A DNA stretch of 64,000 nucleotides. It comes from Parapristionchus giblindavisi (Eukaryota; Nematoda; Chromadorea; Rhabditida; Diplogasteridae). The DNA lies in contig CALSFV010000272.1 of NCBI GenBank assembly GCA_943737045.1, positions 1 to 64,000 of the forward strand. Reading direction: 5' to 3'. Numbering within the stretch: the stretch's first letter is position 1; each line of letters opens with the position of its first letter. This document shows, piece by piece, positions 1 to 14,372 of the stretch. The translations under genes were made by a program, and so were the position numbers. The notes beneath the pieces are model-generated. The model made no database searches and had not been told where the DNA came from. It saw only the letters and a list, made by a program, of their open reading frames with translations.

Positions 1-240
1 AGGAGAGGGAGAGATGGAGAGATGGAGAGGGAGAGAAAAACAGAGAGGGAGAGGGATAAAATAAAGATAGAGATACGAGAAAGGAAAACTATGACACCCC
101 CTCTCACCAAGATTGCAGATCAATTGGCAATGTACAATGTGTAGGGTAGAAGAAGAGTGCTGACTATCAGCAGAGTAGTAAAACTATAGAAGAAAAGGGA
201 GAGGGAGAGGGAGAGGGAGAGAAAAGGAGAGGGAGAGGGA

Positions 241-298
<58 letters not shown>

Positions 299-960
299 GA
301 GAGGTAGAGCCAACGGGATCTTTTCTTCTTCTTGAGCAAAGGAAACCAGGGGGGGGGGGCAAAATTTATGGCTAGCTGAGGTATAAGAGAGGCGTCTTCG
401 AGGAGGAGAAGAAGAAGAAGTAAAGGAAACCGGAAAAGTTAGAGTAAGAGGTAAGACTACTTTACATAACAGTACCCCGGGTTGAGTGACCACGTGCTGG
501 AACTGGGATGGAGGGAGGGGGAGAGGGAGAGATAGGGAGATGGGGAGGGAGGGGAAGGGAGAGGGAGAGGGAGAGGGAGAGGGAGAGGGAGAGGGAGAGG
601 GAGAGGGAGAGGGAGAGGGAGAGGGAGAGGGAGAGGGAGAGGGAGAGGGAGAGGGAGAGGGAGAGGGAGAGGGAGAGGGAGAGGGAGAGGGAGAGGGAGA
701 GGGAGAGGGAGAGGGAGAGGGAGAGGGAGAGGGAGAGGGAGAGGGAGAGGGAGAGGGAGAGGGAGAGGGAGAGGGAGAGGGAGAGGGAGAGAGAGAGAGA
801 GAGGGAGAGGGAGAGGGAGAGAGAGGAAGGGAGGGGTAGAGGTAGAGGAAGAGGTAGAGCGATGGAACGATTGAACAACCATCCCCACGAGTAGAGGGAT
901 CAATACCGCGAAAGGGATATGGACGAACGGATGAAAGAGAGGAAGAAGAAGAAGAGAAAG
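1..960. repeat. GA-rich microsatellite block
   Basis: Almost pure purine on the plus strand. A long, regular (GGGAGA)n run fills about 557-788, with a simple (GA)n run at about 246-293 and looser GA/GAA stretches around them. Long open frames on both strands here are by-products of the hexamer (Glu-Gly, Arg-Glu, Ser-Pro or Leu-Pro repeats) and are not genes. Confidence 0.95.
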
Positions 961-2400
961 GGAAAGAGAATTGGAGTAATGACCATGGATTTACAGTGAG
1001 TTTGGCTGTATTCAAAACTTAATCCTGAATTTTTCCCTGTTTCCTTCAACCGATTCGCTGATATAAAATACACTTGTGAAATTTCCTTGCTGCTAACTAG
1101 TCTGTTTTTGCTGATTACGTACTCACATATTACATAAAGTTAAATTAATTAATAGTTACGATCGTTGACTTATCCAATCCCACGATCGCCACAACCAATT
1201 CGATCGATTGGTCGACTCTGGATAGTTTGTCGCGGTATTCTTTTTGATTTATATATTTTTTTTTTAAATTTCGTGCGAAATCTGTGCCAGGAGCACTATT
1301 AGGCTCTCATAAGTCGTCAAGGAAAATATTGCGAAAGATTCTTCATCAGCTTTATCGATGATTTGAAAAATTTCGGATAAAGAAGAACGAGAACCGATCA
1401 AAGATCAAAGATTAAAGATCAAACATCAGATATTTTGACTTTTTTCATAAAAAAATCTGTACCAAGTGAATAATATTGCTTTGGGAAAGAATATTATTCA
1501 CTTTTCGTTCGTACAATGCTCTTGAATCACTTAATCTGCGCATCTCACAATTCATACGCGCCGCACGAAACCAAAAACTACCAGGCGCATTCTTCAGCAA
1601 ACAAAATACATAATACAGAAACACTTATTCAATCTTACAACCATTATTCGTGCAGTTTCACCTTGTATATTAATACGTCATCGCGTCGATAAATTAAATT
1701 TATTAAATGTTAAATTATTATTTATTACTATTTAAATAATTTATTAAATTTATTAAAAGTTAGTTAAATGTGTTACTTTTTCATACGAAATCTGTGGTCT
1801 TTAAAGTCTTTATTTTATCAAAATTATCATTTTGAAATTTTTTATTTTTTTTTTCAGTGAAGTTACCCCCGCCTGCCACCCGTCTCAATAGTGCTGCTTA
1901 ATAGAGTTCAGTGAGCGAGCGATGACACTCTGCGTCTCTACTCATCGATCTCCTCTGATCATCTGGCCACTCTATCACTGATCTAACACCACTTCCTATC
2001 TTCCAATCAATACTAGGAATTTGTTTAGACCATATACATTGTTCAAACTAATGACACAATCGATATTGTGCTATAATCTAAACATATTCGATATTTTGAT
2101 GTAATATAACAAAGCAGTGAATAATCAATGCTATTTATCGTTCGTGTCCAAAATAAACAAATTTAGTAAACTTCAACAGGACAAAACTACTGCATCAAAC
2201 TCACAATGATTAGTAATATCGGGCATAGAACAAGATATGTTACAGGTACTGTTAAAAATCGAAAAACAATTATAAAAAATCGATAAACAAGTTACAAAAA
2301 TCAATAAACAAGTTACAACATAAGTGATACTGATAGGCGTTACATGGTACAATATCAGAGTAGAAATGGTCCAGCCAATCAATCAATACTTCACTCCATC
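961..2400. other. gene-free stretch downstream of ctf-4
   Basis: AT-rich sequence without a supportable reading frame. It contains a dispersed repeat at about 1480-1790. The ctf-4 stop is at 2401-2403, so the 3' UTR must run leftward into this stretch; the nearest minus-strand AATAAA I noticed is near 1808-1813, which is far for a nematode 3' UTR and is uncertain. Confidence 0.6.
1480..1790 (+). repeat. dispersed repeat, uninterrupted copy
   Basis: Shares long, clearly related sequence with 6225-6635, including the shared motif CGCCGCACGAAACCAAAAAC and an AT-rich tail. Identity is moderate, so the copies are old. It lacks the palindrome found inside the second copy. Confidence 0.7.
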
Positions 2401-5400
2401 TCACGACGATTCGGCTTTGAGTCGCCATTCCTGGAAAAAAAATAATAAAGTCAGTTGTCAATCGACCACTCTCGTGTGGCTACCGTATACCACCGTACCT
2501 TTCTGGTGGCAGCCGGTAGAATGCGGAATGCCTGGGTGCAGTACTTGGCAAACTCATCCTCGCCACCCACAAACTCCTCCTTCAGACGCGCAGTGTTGTC
2601 GGCCAACCACAGATCGTAGCCACTCGTCCTGAGGAGATTAGATTAGATTAGTTACTTGCGACTTATTAACTAAGTAATTACTTAAGAGACTTAAAAAGCA
2701 AGTAGTTACTTAACGACTTAAGTAAGCGCTTATCAACTAAGTAATTAGTTAGCAACTTGTTATCTGTAGTTATCTAATGACTGTAAAAACATACTACTCG
2801 CTTAGACTTACATTCTGGAATAATAGTTCAACCACTAAAACAATAATATACTAGGCGTGGCAATGCTTACTTGGTCGCAGCTCCGAACGAGAGCTTGGCC
2901 TGCTTCGACGCGACGACGGGTGCCTGAGAAACGAAAATATTGAATCAATCGATATTTACAAATATCCTACCGTATTCTGGGTCTCCTTCAGCTTCTTCCG
3001 TGCGGGAACCGATGGCGAGTCAAAGTCGTCAAAGACCGACGTCGACGATGTGTCGTGTGCTGCCAGACTGTCGTCCAGACTTCTCTGAAATCAATAAATC
3101 AATAAAATCAATCAATCAATAAATCAATATCAATGTAACACATTGATGGCTATCACTTGTAAGATTGATCGAAAATCAAATAACTAGGAATCAATCAATC
3201 AATAAATAAATTAATCATACTACAGTAACCCTATCAAAAATCAAATAACTCCCAATCAATCAATAAATCAATAAATCAATATCTACAGTAACCCTGACCT
3301 TGAATGGATTTCTCCCTGTGGACGTCTCGAGGGAGAAGATCGCCGTGGTGGAGGATGGTTCGTCCTCGTAATCTCCAGGCGTCGACGACTGACTGCTTTC
3401 CTGTCAATACAACTGTTCACAAAGAATGTTTTGAAAATAATATCAGCAATCATATGTACGTGGGCGGTATTGCCGCTAGCGACAAGACCCACCCCAATTA
3501 TGGCACCTAACTGATTTAGCCAAAATTCGTTTTAAACAAATTCAGAATTATCTGTACACCAATGATCCACAAAAACTACCGTATGAATACAGTAGTACTG
3601 CATTATCATGCCATCAACTACCGTATGACACTACATTACGCGACTCACCCTTTCAAATTCAGGAATCGCCCTCATGGGAGTGTTGACGGAGCGACGAAGC
3701 GCCACCTTCTTGGGCAGCACTCTGAAAGAGACGGTCGTCAAATATCGATCGTACCGTAACCACCTACAGTAACCCAGGCTACAGTAACCCGGGTAGATAG
3801 TAAAGGCTACAGTAACCCGGGTAGATAGTAAAGACTAAAGTATCCCAGGTAGATCAATCGTCAACCCAGGTAGATAGTAAAGGCTACAGTATCCCAGGTA
3901 GATCAATCATCAACCCAGGTAGATAGTAAAGGCTACAGTAACCCAGTTAGATCAATCATCAACCCGCGTAGATAGAAAAGGCTACAGTAACCCAGGTAGA
4001 TCAATCATCAACCCAGGTAGATAGTAAAGGCTACAGTAACCCAGTTAGATCAATCATCAACCCGCGTAGATAGAAAAGGCTACAGTAACCCAGTTAGATC
4101 AATCATCAACCCGGGTAGATAGTAAAGGCTACAGTAACCCAGTTAGATCAATCATCAACCCGGGTAGATAGTAAAGGCTACAGTAACCCAGTTAGATCAA
4201 TCATCAACCCGGTTAGATAGTAAAGGCTACAGTAACCCAGTTAGATCAATCATCAACCCGCGTAGATAGAAAAGGCTATAGTAACCCAGGTAGATCAATC
4301 ATCAACCCAGGTAGATAGTAAAGGCTACAGTAACCCAGTTAGATCAATCATCAACCCGCGTAGATAGAAAAGGCTACAGTAACCCAGTTAGATCAATCAT
4401 CAACCCGGGTAGATAGTAAAGGCTACAGTAACCCAGTTAGATCAATCATCAACCCGGGTAGATAGTAAAGGCTACAGTAACCCAGGTAGATCAATCATCA
4501 ACCCAGGTAGATAGTAAAGGCTACAGTAACCCAGTTAGATCAATCATCAACCCGCGTAGATAGAAAAGGCTACAGTAACCCAGTTAGATCAATCATCAAC
4601 CCGGGTAGATAGTAAAGGCTACAGTAACCCAGTTAGATCAATCATCAACCCGGGTAGATAGTAAAGGCTACAGTAACCCAGTTAGATCAATCATCAACCC
4701 GGTTAGATAGTAAAGGCTACAGTAACCCAGTTAGATCAATCATCAACCCGCGTAGATGGTAAAGGCCACAGTAACCCAGGTAGATCAATCATCGATCGAT
4801 TATCGATCCATCTAACCTTATATCCTCATCGTTACTGTCTCGGTCTCCACTGGCTGATCTCATCATATAAGAAGAGGAGGAAGCTCGCTCACTCTCCGCC
4901 TGTCTCTCCTCCTCCTCCTCGGCCTTTCGCCGACCCACTTCCGATACCTGCAATAGAATCATATTATTTAAGTATTATTATTATTATTATTAATTATTGT
5001 TAAATATCGATAGACGAGTCATTCTCTATCGTCTCATTGTAAGGTATTTCAAAATTCAAAGTGCGCTTCTATTGTGATTAAATATAGAAAGTAGAAAGAC
5101 TTATCAGTCTACTGACATCACTGTTTCTCACACTTCAAGCTTCTTGAAATACTAGAAACCTAAGATCGTCATAGGTCAAATAGCTACTTTAGATATTTGC
5201 AAAATGCGGTTAGATTTTCAAAAAAAAAATCCTAGTTAGCAACGTGCTGTTCGACCTATGACGACCCCGCCCTGAATGTTCCTACCGACCTTCTCCACCA
5301 GCATAGTCTTCTTCAACTTGGCCGCATAGTTGGCCAGCAGCTGTACTCCCTTAGCACTCGTGGTCATCGTGGCCACCTCCACCGCGCGGCCCTCTCGTTC

Positions 5401-8400
5401 CGCCCGACACGCGAGAGAGAAGAGCTTGATGATCACCTTCAGATGGGCTGTGGAGAGATCCTGAGATGGATATGGTGAATAAATTTTTATATATTCATAA
5501 TAAATAAATATGAGATAATAAGAATGAGGCAAGAATTAAAATCTAAAAAAAGAAAAATAAATCATTATTCATGTTTCTGATTTAGCTTAGTTTTTAATAT
5601 CTGGTGGTCGCGCAAGTCCTGACTATTTCGGACAAGTTCATGATCGATACCATACAAATTAACTGATCTTAGACGAACTAGCTTTGAGCTACTAGACTGT
5701 CATGCCCCCTCAATCGTACAGTACTGTCTGTGCCTCACGCAGCCACTTCACCCTTCATCGTTAGCTTGACTTACATTGTACCCATGTACTCGAGAAAGAC
5801 TATTACCATCATAGGTCGAATAGCTAGGTTATCGGTTTTCAAAATCCGGTCAGGTTTTTTTTGATTTTTGAAAAATTTTGACTCAAAATCCGGTTAGGCT
5901 TGGTACTTTGTAACATACTTTTCGACCTATGGCTAGTAGACTGTCGTGCCTCCTCAATCGTACACTGCTGTCTGCGCCTCACGCAGCCACTTCACCCTTC
6001 ATCGCTCGCTTGACCTACATTGTACCCGCGTGCCCAAGAAAGATACCGCCGATGCGCAAGGAAGATATTTGAGATCTTTAGCTATTGTTGTTTGAAGTAA
6101 CCAAAACGTCGACAAAATCGGGGGTTCTTATGCGACAACGTAATGATAATTGCTGGTGAAACACGAATGTGACAGATAGCATCATAACAAATTTCTGTGT
6201 AATTCAAGCATACACTGTCGGGGAATGTTCCCAAAGTAATATTATTCACTTTTCATTCGTATAATTCCCTCACACAAAACAAATCACTTAATCCTCGCAT
6301 CTCACATACTCGCCGCACGAAACCAAAAACTACCGGGCACATTCTTCAGTAAAAAACCATTCTCAAGCCCCTAGGTGGTGTTACATTTTTCAAAACGTGC
6401 GCATGCCGTACCGACGGAGACGCGGCGGAGGGGGTTACGGCGTGCGCACGTTTCGAGAAATGTAACACCACCTTACAAAGAAACCCATTGACTCAATCTT
6501 ACTACCATTATTCGTACCGTTTCGCCTTGTTTATTACTATATCATGGCGTGGATAAATTAAACAAATTAAATTTTAAATTATTATTTCGTTTTATTTAAA
6601 TAATTAATAAAATTTATTAAAAATTAAAATTAAGAGACCGGCTCGGTAAGACTCGAGCATGGTCCGGACATTCGCGAGGACTTTCGATCTGGGGCTCAAT
6701 ACTTTCATCATAGACACATACCGGGGGGAGACCGATGAAAGTTATAGTGAAAACGCCCTTAGGCTCAAACCCGGCTCACATATGCCGCATAAAATAAAAA
6801 TTTAAAAAAATCATAACTTTTCAATCGCGATAGCTAGGACTTTTTTTTCTTTTTATTGATGAATAACATTTCATGCACCCTTATAAACACAGCTGAGTAG
6901 TAATATCATATCGTTCTGAATATGTTTTTTCGTGCCTGATTTTCAGATTTTTCCAATTCTAAACTCTTCAACAGAGAGACAGCAAGCATTGACATATTAC
7001 GTATTGTAGCCCTGACAATTGTGTACATGATGGTCACATTCCCTTGGAAATCCAACTTTTCTGAAGCATCGAGAATTGCAACAGAATGTGAGATATGTGT
7101 AATTTGCAAAAATCGAAAATTAAATTTCTTGAGAATTACCGTAATCTAGCTAACGTATCCTATAAAAATGTAGTGAAATTCTCGGAAAATTCAGGTGCAT
7201 GCATTACTATTACGGTAGTTCGGGTTACGGTATCCAGAAAAATAAAAGATGGCCCACTGTTGATATAATGCCACATAGTATTTGGTCTGGGATCATCATG
7301 ATTTTTTCGACCTCGACTATTCTCAACCATGAACCCCGGGTCATGGTTGAGAATCATGGGTCGACTGAAAAAAAATCAGTTCGCGATTCCTAACGATTAT
7401 GGTATTCAAGTACAGTTCACTCCCACTGATAACAATGGTACAGCTTTGGATGTAATACGCTACCTTCCAACCGATTTATATGAAATAAATATATAAATAT
7501 TCAAGTTTGATAATTTAAAAAAATAAATTCGAGATCTGCGAAACGACGATTCTTCACGTTGCAGTCGTTTCTGCAAACGCACATGCAACAGCCACCATCC
7601 GCCCTATGAATCAACTTGCCTTGACTGTCGACTGAATGTGGGGGTTGAAAAAATAAAAATAAAATAATGATTTTTCTAAATTTTTTTAAAATGTAGTCCG
7701 AGTCTATTTGTATATTTTTCCTGTGCACTCGCATTACTACAAGTATAATGACATACTAAAGCTACCTCTTACTCTTGCGATTTACAAGAAATTTAATTTT
7801 CGATTTTTGCAAATTACACATATCTCACATTCTGTTGCAATTCTCGATGCTTCAGAAAAGTTGGATTTCCAAGGGAATGTGACCATCATGTACACAATTG
7901 TCAGGGCTACAATACGTAATATGTCAATGCTTGCCGTCTCTCTGTTGAAGAGTTTAGAATTGGAAAAATCTGAAAATCAGACACAAAAAACATATTCAGA
8001 ACGATATGATATTACTACTCAGCTGTGTTTATAAGGGTGCATGACATGTTATTCATCAATAAAAAGAAAAAAAAGTCCTAGCTATCGCGATTGAAAAGTT
8101 ATGATTTTTTTAAATTTTTATTTTATGCGGCATATGTGAGCCGGGTTTGAGCCTAAGGGCGTTTTCACTATAACTTTCATAGGTCTCCCCCCGGTATGTG
8201 TCTATGATGAAAGTATTGAGCCCCAGATCGAAAGTCCTCGCGAATGTCCGGCGGGGGGGTCGAAATGCTCGAGTCTTACCGAGCCGGTCTCTTAAAAGAG
8301 TAACCTTAATCTCGTCGGGTGCACTCGCAGCAGCCAGGGCGTACTCGTTCAGTAGCAGATCCTCCTCCAGTTGGCTCTTGTCACTCTCCTGCAACACAAC

Positions 8401-8559
8401 AGTAATATTTATAATCTATTTTTTTCATTATTTTTTTTGATTTTTTATTGCTAATTTGTTGTGAATCGATCCATTTTTTCGAACTCACAAAAAGCGCAAT
8501 TATAATAATATTATTATAATTACATTAATAATAATAAAAATAATACTCATTATTATTGC

Positions 8560-8608
<49 letters not shown>

Positions 8609-11056
8609 GTGCAATTATCACACCCCCCCTCCAAGATACATTTTTGTTTTCATCACTTCTAAACATGACGCATTCCTATCACAATTGATAACAGACTCGA
8701 GATTACATCGGCGCTTTACACACCCTCGCTCTTTCTCTCTTTGACAAGCATCTCTCACGCCCATATTAGTCAATCATCGATGCACAATCAGCTGTATAGA
8801 AAAAAAGAATCAATCAATAATCCAATCAGTCAGCCTTTTCTTGAAAATGAACGAATCAATAATCCAAAAAGTCAACATTTCTTGATGAAAAATAAATCAA
8901 TAATCCAATAAGTCACTAGCCTTGAAACTAAATCAATCAATAATACACCGAATAAACCAACCAACCTTATTGAAGAGAGGAATGGACCAATTGGCAACGA
9001 CCGGCGTGAGATTCAGATTCACCATGGGATACTTCACTCCACGACAGTACACGTATCTGGATATATGTTTATAATAATTATTTTATTTTATTTATTTATT
9101 ATGTATTAATAGGCATTGGCCACGGATTGAGAGTGCTAGATTAATTTATAGTTGTATTGGTTTTTACTTCATTTTGGATTGAGAACGGGCTCAGCTCAGC
9201 CACACGTCAGCCCATTTGCTAATATGAAAACAATGCGAAACACGAAATAGCATGGGGAAAACAAATCATTGTTCACTCATTCATCGTGTATCTTTGCTTT
9301 CATTTAATATTAGGATCAGCGTTGCGAAATGTCAATCAATTTATACTCGCTCACACTTTAACCTTAACAAGTTTATTTCTTTTTTTCTTTGAAAAATTGC
9401 ATTTTTGAAAACTGTCCTGTGTGGGTCATCCTACCCCACACGGGAAGGACCAGTGTCAAGGACCAGGGGCCGAAACACTGGATCGATATTATTATTTATA
9501 TTATATTTTATTATTATCGATATTATTATTATTAATTATGTATTAATACGTATGGGTGATGGATTGCGTGTTCTAGATTCTTTTACAGTTGTATTGGATT
9601 TTTTCCTCATTGCAACACAAGGGAGCTGCTCCACCATTCATTGTCAGCCCAGTTGCTAATACTAACGCGATGTGAAACACGAATTAGCATGGGGAAAACT
9701 AATCATTGTTCGCTCATTATTTCTCTTAACGTTTCTGTATTTGCTGTCGCACCTGTCACGGGTGTATCAAATAAATAAATAAATAAATCATTGTTCACTC
9801 ATTCATTCATTCATTCATTCATTCTATTCCCTAATCTTCTATTCCCTAATCTTACCAACACTTCACGTAGACATAATTTATATCTAAGAACCCACAGATC
9901 TAACTCAAAAAAGTTCTCATCTTTTTTGACAAATCGTATTGTCCAAAAATGGAATAATCTTGACAATAGTGTTGTTTGTACCCATAGTGACAATGTATTT
10001 AAGTCTTTTATTCGTAACTCATAAGTATTGTATGCTACGATCAAGTAATCGCAGCCTTCTTTCTTACCTCCTGAATTTATCATATTCTTCAAACAATTAT
10101 GAATCTTAAAAATACCCTCCGAGGTCAGATAAATTTATTATTATTCGCTTCTTTCATTGTCAATAGACACAAACGGATAATGTGCTTCCTATGTGGTGTT
10201 ATTTTATCGGATTTTATAGGTAGTTAGTTGTAAAAATTTTTTAAGTTTAGAAAGTAAAAAGAAATATTTAAATTCCCCTCACAATCCAGAGACTCGAAAG
10301 TTGTTTTCATGGTTAGCAAACCGCGAAAAAAGCTTATAAACGAAATTTATAATCTCTCGCGGAGATATTTGCTTTTTACATGCATTTTTCAGTTTTTTTT
10401 TTTCAAAAACCCGTTCGTAGTAGAGCGAGAGACTTGAAACGTCGTTCATAAGGTTACAAGTTTCAAGTCTCAAGCTAGTCAGGGACATATATATTTTGAA
10501 AAACATGCGTCACTTCTTCTTCTTCTTCTAGCGTTGGCTATTTCTTCATTTCAAAACATCTATCACACCCGTCCCTTTAGGGTTTCAAGCCACCCTCATA
10601 AGCGCTCGCCACTCACCTCAACTGCGCTCGCGGCTTCTCCACCAGCGATATGGGCCAGATGGAATCGGAAGGGGACGTCAGCAGATCGGAGCCATCAAAT
10701 ATGGGCGTCCAGAAGGACGACGATGTCGATGGAGATGGCGAACGGATGAGCACACGAATTGAGGCTATAAAAGGCAATTCAGAACAGGATCACATAATCG
10801 CCGATCGTCCTGGATATAGAAAGCGGGCGGAACAAGCATTCAACTGGCAAACATGCGGAAACAGCTGCAATGACTCTAACAACCCGACCTACTCAATTAT
10901 ATGTTTTTAATTTAAAAAAAAACATAACTTGGTGAATATACTGTAATACATTTCGTCAAATGTTCTTTCACTTCAAGTAGAGTAAAGTCAGTGACGTATT
11001 TATGCGAAAATATAGCTCTCGTTAAATAACCCCCTTCACCTTCCCCAAGTCCTTTC

Positions 11057-11107
<51 letters not shown>

Positions 11108-11981
11108 CGTTTCTGTGCTTGCTGTCGCACCTGTCACGGGTGTATCAAATATATAAATAAATAAATAAAAAGAAAACAACTCACAATCGGACGCTTGGGC
11201 GACGATTCGTCCCTGATTCGTGTACGCCAACCATGTGAGAGTGGTCAACGGAGGAAGAGCGAGGGGGGTCGCCGTGACCAGGGCATTCTTAACGTCTCAT
11301 AGTCATTTGTCAAACATTTAGTAGTCAAACATAGTCAAACATTTGTCTCATAGTCAGTATTTTCTTAATATTTCTATCCAATTTTCACAAGCTTTACACA
11401 ATGACCCAGTGGCCGTATGCAAGAACAACGGGAAAACCGTTTTCCGGGAAAATGTGACGTCATTAGCGTAGGCGGAGGATTTTTGGAAAACGCCTCCGCC
11501 TACGCTAATGACGTCACATTTTCCGGGAAAACGGTCCTTGCATACGGCCACAGATTGAATTGATTGTGAGTGAAAGAAAACCTAATCATAGCTGGGTAAG
11601 TTCCTAGAAGCATAGTTGATACAGGGTTGGTATTGGAAAATGATTGCCACAAGGTGGTTCGACTCCTTGTGTCAATCACTGTCCAACATAGATGGGCACG
11701 CTGGGGAAAAGGCTGTGCGCAAACGGGGAAATTGTAAGGCAAGGCTATGCGCATGGCCAATTTTTGGAAGATTTGACGGGAAAATTTCCAATTTTTGTTA
11801 GGCAAAGCTATGCGCAACTCCACGCAAGAGAAGTCAAGGCTATGTGCAAAAAGAATTCGTTTTCACGCGCCCACCTATGCTGTCCAACCTGTACCAAGGA
11901 TGGCCCCAGGTAAATTGCACGAGATGATCGCATACATTACGAGATCTTCATAATTCATATTTTAACTGATGGATAAGCAAA

Positions 11982-12012
<31 letters not shown>

Positions 12013-14341
12013 ATACATAAATAAATAAATAAATAAATAAACACCTGTTGCGAGGACTGAGCAGTAGATGACCACCACTGTGAACACGCGCCGATGCGGT
12101 ACTCGTGAACGGACAACTGACAATGAGCTCATTCATTTAAAGAAGGGGATCCATGAGTGGCCATGATGACTGAATCCCGCCACGATAAGCATGATGGCTA
12201 TTGTTTATATTATATGGTAATTGGCGTAAGGGACAATGAGAAAATGAGAGAGCAAGTATGCAAATCGGATGAGCACTATCTACATGCCTTGAAAGTTATA
12301 CTGTCAATGCGCATAGTGTGTTTTAAACATATCGGGAATCAATATCAGATATGTCTTTCGATTCGTGTGATGAACTCAATCATTCTATCCGAACAGTCTT
12401 ATTACGAAAAAAACTCGTGGGTCTCCATCTTTAAAGGGGAAGTGACCTCTATCAACAGTCTCTTCCTTGCGCACACTATTTCTCTGTTCTCTAACAACGA
12501 GAGTGTAGCCCGTTGAAGAGACCATTGACAAATGTTTCAGTCCCTTTAAAGCAACACCCCGAGCTAATTTGAAACTCTGGTCACACTCTCTCGCTATCGT
12601 TGTCTGCGAGAGAGCACGCGAAGAGTAAAATTAGCATTGGGATGTGCCATTAAACACACCCCAAGAACTGAAGTGCATGGTTGTTATATATTCAACATTT
12701 TCACGATGAGTACTGTTGTTGAGGGTTATTCTATCATGCCCCTTTCACTTTCATTGTTATGTGGGCGGAGTCATCCCTGTAGGATATAAGGGCCACGAGG
12801 CGACGCCTCTGGGCCAGTTCCTGATCCTATGAATAAAGAATGTGATGTACTCTATCCTTGTTAGGACATTCTGAGGGGAAGGTATCTGGCCACTAGTAGA
12901 GCCAACCGACAAGTAGCACTGGGTGAATTCCCGGCGCTGGATAGGATCGAGCTTTGGGAAAGGATATTTGTAAGTCTCTTGTATTTGGTTGTTATGGGTC
13001 TATATTATTATTATTTTGTTGCATCCTTTTCCCTTAGTTTCTCTCGCGCTTTTCATCTTTTGAATTGCGTAAGCTCGATCTCATCATGGAGGTCCCGGTT
13101 CGGACACAGCCCAGTAGTTAGTTGGTTCTCTAGAATTCGGCCAAATTCTTTAGTATCGCTTTCAAAAAGCTTGTTCTGTATTATTGTCTATTATCAGTCT
13201 ATTCGTTTAGGATGTTTGTTCGTAGAAAGAGAGGGAGCCTCACTTATATTGAGACTTAATTTGAATCTATACCCTCCCTATTAGCAGTCCTTTTGGCAAA
13301 ATATGCCTTCCCTATATGTAGTCATATCATTAGGTCACTGTGGTCTGAGAACCAGCCCGTGCATGGAATACTTCTTATCTCTATCTGTCATCTATCCAAT
13401 CTATTTAGTAGTATGGGAGAGTGCCTGCATAGAGAGACATAGTGTTGTAGTTTATTCATCATTATTATTAATCAATCATCATTCTGTTATTGAGGGACCA
13501 TGACCACTATACCTCTTAGTATATTATAATCATTTAGATCGAGTATCAAATGTAATTGTTGTATACACCATTGGGTGCCCATAGCAACCAGTGAGTCATG
13601 GGATGATCAGATTAAATAAGGATAGTATAGTGCACAAGGGTCGACATCATCTATTACATGTTTCTCAGTTTTCCGCCATTTCATTCATTAGCAGGTTACT
13701 CATCCCCTTATTTATTTGTGCACTCCAGGTTGATCACTTCGGATGAACTGCGCTCACCTGTGAGAATATATTAGGCCTATTAATTAAACAAGAGCGCGCG
13801 CGTAGGTATGTAGAAGTGTAGAAAAGCGTAATTAACTGTTTCTACCCGGAAAATCTGAGAACCTCTGTAATATCTGTTTATAGACATAATCTTGCTAGTC
13901 TTTCTTTCTCTTTTCTTTGTCTTTTTCTTCTCGTTTGTTTCTCTTTTCTTTCTCTCTACTTCTTGCACATTATTTTAAATTTGTATCACACAATAACATT
14001 TTTTCTTAGCATCATTTTATCACAAATGTTAAAATTGTTTAAACGATTATAATACATCACTCTTTTAATAGATCTTCTTCGTCTTCTGGAGATACTATTT
14101 CTTCTTTCATATCTCCTTCCTCTTCTAATAGTATCTCTTCTTCGACCTCCTTTGCTCCTTCTTCTCCTATCTCTTCTTCTTGTTGTACCTCTGCCTCTTT
14201 CTACTATGTCTGAGAGAGAAGAGAGGGTCAAGCGTACCTAGAGATCGTGATCTATAACTGTCAATAAGCGAGACTTGGACCATATCGTCGTCATTATTAT
14301 AGAATATAGGCTTTATTTAATAATAATACAATTTCATCACA

Positions 14342-14372
<31 letters not shown>

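Noticed and set aside
167..1015. Long open frames on both strands of the GA-rich block
   Set aside because: They exist only because a hexanucleotide repeat has no stop codon in several frames; composition is two-residue repeats.
3766..4788. CRISPR-like pattern of regular repeats
   Set aside because: Units are contiguous 49-bp tandem repeats without unique spacers, inside an intron of an animal gene.
13986..14231. Arg-rich minus-strand frame as a possible gag nucleocapsid
   Set aside because: It is on the wrong strand for the element and derives from TCTTCT-rich sequence; no CCHC zinc knuckle is seen.
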